Below, piece by piece: positions 53,230 to 57,254 of a DNA stretch of 57,254 nt (position 1 is its first letter; each line of letters opens with the position of its first letter). This stretch comes from Clostridia bacterium (GTDB taxonomy: Bacteria; Bacillota; Clostridia; Oscillospirales; Acutalibacteraceae). Location of the stretch: the NCBI GenBank assembly GCA_017407755.1, contig JAFQVY010000017.1:1-57254 (forward strand), read 5' to 3'. Under the pieces are notes generated by a model, which had not been told where the DNA came from, made no database searches, and was given only the letters and a program-made list of their open reading frames with translations. Made by a program: the position numbers and the translations under genes.

Positions 53230-53795
53230 TGAATAAAAGTATTATGATTGTGGGCGTTGGCGGACAGGGCTCGCTTTTGGCAAGTAAGCTTTTAGGTAAG
53301 CTGCTTTTAAGCGAAGGCTTAGACGTTAAGGTTAGCGAAGTTCACGGTATGAGCCAGCGCGGCGGCTCGGTTGTTACTTACGTAAGATGCGGTCAGAAGG
53401 TTTACTCTCCCGTTATTGACAAGGGCGGTGCAGACTGCATTGTTTCTTTTGAAAAATTAGAGGCTGCAAGATGGATAGAGTATCTTAAAAAAGACGGCGT
53501 AATTATTACAAACACCCAGCAGATTGACCCTATGCCCGTTATTACAGGTGCTGCAGAGTATCCCGAAAATATCCTTGACGAGTTAAGCTCTAAGGTTAAG
53601 GTAGATGCTCTTGATGCTCTTTCTTTAGCCACCGAGGCAGGCTCTGCTAAGGCTGTTAACATTGTGCTTATGGGCAGACTTGCAAAGTATTTTGACATTT
53701 CCTACGACAAGTGGATTAGTGCAATCGAAACCACAGTTGCAGAGAGATTTGTGGAGCTTAACAAAAAGGCTTTTGAGTTAGGATATAACTATTAA
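53229..53795 (+). CDS. iorB: Indolepyruvate ferredoxin oxidoreductase, beta subunit
   Basis: The 188-residue gamma-type subunit has GVGGQGSLLASKLLG, EVHGMSQRGGSV and a C-terminal helical end, as in IorB. It is translationally coupled to iorA and completes the enzyme. Confidence 0.95.
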   Translation: MNKSIMIVGVGGQGSLLASKLLGKLLLSEGLDVKVSEVHGMSQRGGSVVTYVRCGQKVYSPVIDKGGADCIVSFEKLEAARWIEYLKKDGVIITNTQQIDPMPVITGAAEYPENILDELSSKVKVDALDALSLATEAGSAKAVNIVLMGRLAKYFDISYDKWISAIETTVAERFVELNKKAFELGYNY

Positions 53796-53813
53796 TAAAG
53801 AAGGTGCTTTAAA

Positions 53814-55133
53814 ATGGCAGAAAAGTATTGGCAAAAGGAGATTGAAACCGCCTCGCGGGAGGAAATCAAGGCAATTCAGAGTGAACGTCTTAAGAAAACA
53901 GTTAAGCACGTTTTCGAAAATGTTGAGCCTTACAGAAAAAGAATGGAAGAAGCAGGTCTTACACCGGACGACATTCAGGGTGTTGAAGATTTATATAAGC
54001 TTCCCTTTACCGTAAAGCAGGATTTGAGAGACTACTATCCCTACGGACTTTTTGCGGTTCCTACTAAAGACGTTGTAAGACTTCACGCTTCAAGTGGTAC
54101 TACAGGCAAGCAGATTGTAGTAGGCTACACTCAAAACGACCTTGACGTATGGGACGACATCGCCGCCCGTCAGCTTTGTGCAGTTGGTGCAGATGAAAAC
54201 GACTTCGTTCACGTTTCCTACGGTTATGGCCTTTTCACAGGCGGCTTCGGACTTCACGGCGGTGCCACAAAGCTTGGTGCAACAGCGATTCCCGTTTCTT
54301 CGGGTAACACCGACAGACAGGTAACAATTCTTCAGGACTTCGGCTCAACGGTTCTTTGTTGCACACCCTCTTATGCAATGTATATCGGCGAAACACTCAA
54401 GAAAAAGGGTGTTGACCCCAAAACTCTTTCTCTTAAAGCAGGTATCTTCGGTGCTGAGCCTTGGACAGAGGAAATGCGCCAGCAGATAGAGGAGCTTTTA
54501 GATATCAAGGCTTACGATGTTTACGGCCTTACCGAGATTATGGGTCCCTGTGTTTCTTACGAATGCAGTCAGCAGGCAGGTATGCATGTAAACGAGGACC
54601 ACTTTATTATTGAAACCATTAACCCCGACACAGGCGAGGTTATTCCCAACGGCGAAGTGGGCGAGCTTGTATTCACCTGTATTACAAAAGAGTGCTGTCC
54701 CTTTATCCGTTACCGCACAAGAGATATCGGCGTAGTTAACACCGAGCCCTGTGCCTGCGGCAGAACCTTTGTAAGAATGTCTAAGCCTATGGGAAGATCA
54801 GACGATATGCTCATTATCCGCGGCGTTAACGTGTTCCCCTCTCAGATTGAGACAGTTTTACTTAAAATGGGTTACTCTCCCAACTACAAGATTTACGTTG
54901 ACAGAGTTAATAATACCGACACTCTTGACGTTCACGTTGAGATGAACGAGGATATGTTCTCTGACACAATCGGCGTTATTAAGGCAAACGAAGAAAAGCT
55001 TGAAGCTGAGCTTCGTTCCCTCCTTGGTATTTCCGCCAATGTTAAGCTGGTTGCCCCTAATTCTATCGAAAGAAGTATGGGCAAGGCAGTGAGAGTTGAA
55101 GATAAAAGAAAATTATTAGGGGGTAAGAAATAA
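53814..55133 (+). CDS. paaK: Phenylacetate-CoA ligase
   Basis: The 439-residue AMP-forming ligase has the P-loop LHASSGTTGKQIVVGYT, the YGLTEIMGP motif, RTRDIG and the C-terminal GRSDDMLIIRGVNVFPSQIE hinge. It interconverts aryl acids and their CoA esters. Next to iorAB it may activate imported aryl acids or handle aryl-acetyl-CoA from IorAB. The stop overlaps the ACT gene (TAATG). Confidence 0.94.
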   Translation: MAEKYWQKEIETASREEIKAIQSERLKKTVKHVFENVEPYRKRMEEAGLTPDDIQGVEDLYKLPFTVKQDLRDYYPYGLFAVPTKDVVRLHASSGTTGKQIVVGYTQNDLDVWDDIAARQLCAVGADENDFVHVSYGYGLFTGGFGLHGGATKLGATAIPVSSGNTDRQVTILQDFGSTVLCCTPSYAMYIGETLKKKGVDPKTLSLKAGIFGAEPWTEEMRQQIEELLDIKAYDVYGLTEIMGPCVSYECSQQAGMHVNEDHFIIETINPDTGEVIPNGEVGELVFTCITKECCPFIRYRTRDIGVVNTEPCACGRTFVRMSKPMGRSDDMLIIRGVNVFPSQIETVLLKMGYSPNYKIYVDRVNNTDTLDVHVEMNEDMFSDTIGVIKANEEKLEAELRSLLGISANVKLVAPNSIERSMGKAVRVEDKRKLLGGKK

Positions 55134-55564
55134 TGTCTATCCGCCAGATTTCAGTTTTCGTAGAAAATAAAAAGGGTTCTTTAGTTGAAATTACAGACAC
55201 CCTTGCAAAAGAAAATATTGACCTTCGCGCTATGTCAATTGCCGACACCCAGGATTTCGGCATTTTACGCCTTATTGTTTCTGATACCGACAAGGCACTT
55301 GCCGTCTTGAGAAGCAAAAACTGCATTGTTACCGAAACAGCAGTTGTAGGTGCAAGGCTGAGAAACGAGCCCGGTGCACTGGCTTCGGTAATCAGAGTGC
55401 TTTCAGAAGGCGGTATTAATGTGGAGTATATGTACGCTTTTAATGGTGCTACCCCTCACCACGCTTACGTTGTGCTTCGTGTTGACGACAATGATAAGGT
55501 TGCTGAGCTCCTTCTTAACGAGGGTATCAAGTGCATTACTCAGGAGCAGGTTTCTGAGATTTAA
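55133..55564 (+). CDS. Tandem ACT-domain protein
   Basis: The 143-residue protein consists of two ACT domains (ISVFVENKKGSLVEITDTLA and ARLRNEPGALASVIRVLSEG). ACT proteins bind amino acids and adjust enzymes; this type is often found behind paaK/iorAB genes. It may sense an aromatic amino acid and act on PaaK or IorAB. It is last in the operon. Confidence 0.9.
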   Translation: MSIRQISVFVENKKGSLVEITDTLAKENIDLRAMSIADTQDFGILRLIVSDTDKALAVLRSKNCIVTETAVVGARLRNEPGALASVIRVLSEGGINVEYMYAFNGATPHHAYVVLRVDDNDKVAELLLNEGIKCITQEQVSEI

Positions 55565-55572
55565 GATTTTTA

Positions 55573-55602
55573 TTGACGAAGTATTGCATTTTGTGATATA
55601 TT
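55573..55602 (+). promoter_or_regulatory. glnA promoter
   Basis: TTGACG (55573-55578), an 18-bp spacer and TATATT (55597-55602) in the gap between the ACT gene and glnA. No riboswitch-like structure was recognised in the short leader. Confidence 0.6.
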
Positions 55603-55638
55603 CGTCTTGTAACCCCAATTAATTTAGGAGGAATATAT

Positions 55639-57075
55639 ATGTTTAAAACAGTAGCAGAGGTTCAGGCTTTCTGTAAAGACAACGGCATCAAGATGATCGA
55701 CTTCAAAATGATCGACATCAACGGCCGTTGGAGACACATCACTATCCCTACAGCACGTCTTACCGAGGATACCATGACTTACGGTATCGGCTTTGACGGC
55801 TCTAACTACGGCTTTGCTGCAGTTGAGAAGAGCGATATGGTGTTCATTCCTAACCTTGCATCTGCAAAGGTTGACCCCTTCGTTGAAGACACACTTACAA
55901 TGACAGGTGACGTTTGCATCATCGGTAACGTAGGTGAGCCTAACCGCCCCTTCGACCAGTACCCCAGAAACGTTGCTATCCGTGCACAGGAGTATATGAA
56001 GGAAACAGGCATTGCTGATGAGATGATTATCGGCCCTGAGTTCGAGTTCCATCTTCTTGACCACGTTAGCTACGAGTGCAAGTCAAACAAGGTAGCTTAT
56101 GAGGTAGACACAGATCAGGCTCAGTGGAACACAGGCGAGAACGAGGTTCAGAACTTCGGCTATCAGGTTCCCCAGCACGGCGGTTACCACATTGCTGCTC
56201 CTCAGGATATTACATACGACCTCAGAAGCAAGATGTGCTTACTCTTAGAGGAGTGGGGCGTTAAGGTTAAGTACCACCACCACGAGGTTGGCGGTTCAGG
56301 TCAGGTTGAAATCGAGGTTGAGCTTGGCGATATGCTGGAAATGGCTGACAAGACCATGATTATCAAGTATGTTGTTAAGAACGAAGCTGTTAAGAATGGC
56401 AAAACCGCTACATTTATGCCCAAGCCCATTTTCGGCGAGGCAGGCAACGGTATGCACGTTCACATGCTCCTCTTCAAAGACGGCAAGCCTTTATTCTTTG
56501 ACGAAAAAGGTTACTCAGGTCTTTCCGAAACAGCTCACTGGTTTATGGGCGGCCTCTTAAAGCACGCCGCATCTCTTTGTGCTATTACTAACCCCTCCAC
56601 AAACTCTTACAAGCGTCTTGTTCCCGGTTACGAGGCTCCTGTTACTATCGGCTACGCTACATCTAACAGAAGCGCGGTTATCCGTATTCCTGCTTATGCA
56701 AAGAGCCCTGAGACAAAGCGTTTTGAGCTTAGAAACCCCGACGCAACCTGCAACCCCTACTACGCTTATGCTGCAATTCTTATGGCAGGTCTTGACGGTA
56801 TTAAGAATAAGATTGACCCCGAAAAGAACGGCTGGGGTCCCTACGACTACAACCTTTATAACCTCTCTGACGAGGAAAAGGCAAAGCTTCAGGGTCTTCC
56901 CAAGACTTTGGACGAGGCTTTAGATGCTCTTGAGGCAGACTACGAGTACCTTACAGCAGGCGGCGTATTCCCCGAAAGACTTCTTAAGCTCTGGATTAAA
57001 AATAAGCGTGCTGAGGCTTCTAAGATTAACCAGATTCCTCACCCCGCAGAGTTTTCACAGTATTACGACCTTTAA
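55639..57075 (+). CDS. glnA: Glutamine synthetase, type I
   Basis: The 478-residue enzyme makes glutamine from glutamate, ammonia and ATP. It has the N-terminal beta-grasp domain (FDGSNYGF), the metal-binding GPEFEFHLLD, the GNGMHVHM loop, NPSTNSYKRLVPGYEAP for ATP and glutamate, and RNPDATCNPYYAY. A Tyr occupies the adenylylation-loop position (YNLYNLS). Codon choice suggests high expression. TAGGAGG precedes the ATG. Confidence 0.96.
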   Translation: MFKTVAEVQAFCKDNGIKMIDFKMIDINGRWRHITIPTARLTEDTMTYGIGFDGSNYGFAAVEKSDMVFIPNLASAKVDPFVEDTLTMTGDVCIIGNVGEPNRPFDQYPRNVAIRAQEYMKETGIADEMIIGPEFEFHLLDHVSYECKSNKVAYEVDTDQAQWNTGENEVQNFGYQVPQHGGYHIAAPQDITYDLRSKMCLLLEEWGVKVKYHHHEVGGSGQVEIEVELGDMLEMADKTMIIKYVVKNEAVKNGKTATFMPKPIFGEAGNGMHVHMLLFKDGKPLFFDEKGYSGLSETAHWFMGGLLKHAASLCAITNPSTNSYKRLVPGYEAPVTIGYATSNRSAVIRIPAYAKSPETKRFELRNPDATCNPYYAYAAILMAGLDGIKNKIDPEKNGWGPYDYNLYNLSDEEKAKLQGLPKTLDEALDALEADYEYLTAGGVFPERLLKLWIKNKRAEASKINQIPHPAEFSQYYDL

Positions 57076-57087
57076 TAAAAAGTCCTC

Positions 57088-57123
57088 CCTTGAGGCACCC
57101 TCCGTAAGGAAGGTGCCTCAAGG
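57088..57123 (+). terminator. Hairpin after glnA
   Basis: A perfect 12-bp stem (CCTTGAGGCACC / GGTGCCTCAAGG) with a 12-base loop. No T-run follows directly; a second hairpin with a T-run lies at 57166-57196. Confidence 0.65.
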
Positions 57124-57165
57124 TGTGGATCTTGTATCAAAATTAAATAATTGATATGCGTTTGA

Positions 57166-57196
57166 GCGGTGTAGCTGTTTGCTATGCCGTTTTTTG
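57166..57196 (+). terminator. Second terminator after glnA
   Basis: CGGTGTAGC pairs with GCTATGCCG (two wobble positions), followed by a T-run. The remaining bases to 57254 hold no visible gene. Confidence 0.6.
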
Positions 57197-57254
57197 TTAC
57201 ACATCTTTTTAAAGCGTGTAACCCACTATGACACTTTCTCAGATAATCTGAGCA

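Overview
The window looks like chromosome of a spore-forming, anaerobic Firmicute of class Clostridia, most like the gut Oscillospiraceae/Ruminococcaceae. The pointers are SpoIIE, FeoA/FeoB, type I dockerins on BspA-like leucine-rich repeat proteins, a serpin lipoprotein, ferredoxin-dependent indolepyruvate oxidoreductase, strong AGGAGG ribosome binding sites and consensus sigma-A promoters. This placement comes from gene content only. No phage, transposase, CRISPR array, tRNA or integrase was seen.

Layout. 1-946 is the 3' part of a 23S rRNA gene with no 5S gene after it. 1143-6726 holds an ECF sigma factor, a membrane partner and a 1389-residue surface protein with a beta-helix region and three PLAT-like domains. 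6760-9620 has nth, a HAD phosphatase and an MFS exporter. 9863-18050 has two DegV (FakB-like) genes whose promoters share an unusual phased repeat element, two tandem LtaS-like phosphotransferases, guaB with a palindrome inside its promoter, and trhA. 18144-24313 has spoIIE, a serpin lipoprotein, a VanW-domain lipoprotein and a patatin. 24389-30522 (minus) is a three-gene operon of secreted dockerin proteins. 30695-33914 is an iron module: a DtxR-type repressor, feoA, feoB and a small FeoB-associated peptide, with two matching operators. 34097-38372 is an operon joining an HTH-nucleotidyltransferase fusion to an ABC importer of the 2-aminoethylphosphonate/spermidine/iron class, behind an attenuator-like hairpin. 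murE follows on the minus strand. 40415-46063 is a maltodextrin uptake operon (binding protein, two permeases, GH13 lipoprotein) followed by a two-headed HTH regulator. 47370-49741 (minus) is metY-metA behind a 19-residue leader peptide. 49928-55564 is a transporter-iorA-iorB-paaK-ACT operon for aryl-keto-acid metabolism, and glnA ends the window.

How genes work together. metY and metA form a direct-sulfhydrylation methionine route. Its 5' leader has a consensus promoter, a short ORF with three Met codons and a Cys-Thr-Cys run, and an intrinsic terminator, which together suggest ribosome-stalling attenuation. The iron repressor keeps the iron-type ligands of DtxR but lacks the C-terminal SH3-like domain, and 18-bp inverted repeats lie at the feoA promoter and between feoA and feoB. 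The two DegV genes share a 17-bp identical box and GTAG-type half-sites about 20-22 bp apart upstream of the -35 element, which suggests one regulator for both.

Most promising for follow-up: the metY leader, the DegV promoter element, the HTH-nucleotidyltransferase/transporter operon, and the unnamed module that precedes the dockerin in all three dockerin proteins. Everything was read by eye; no database search, folding or alignment program was run.
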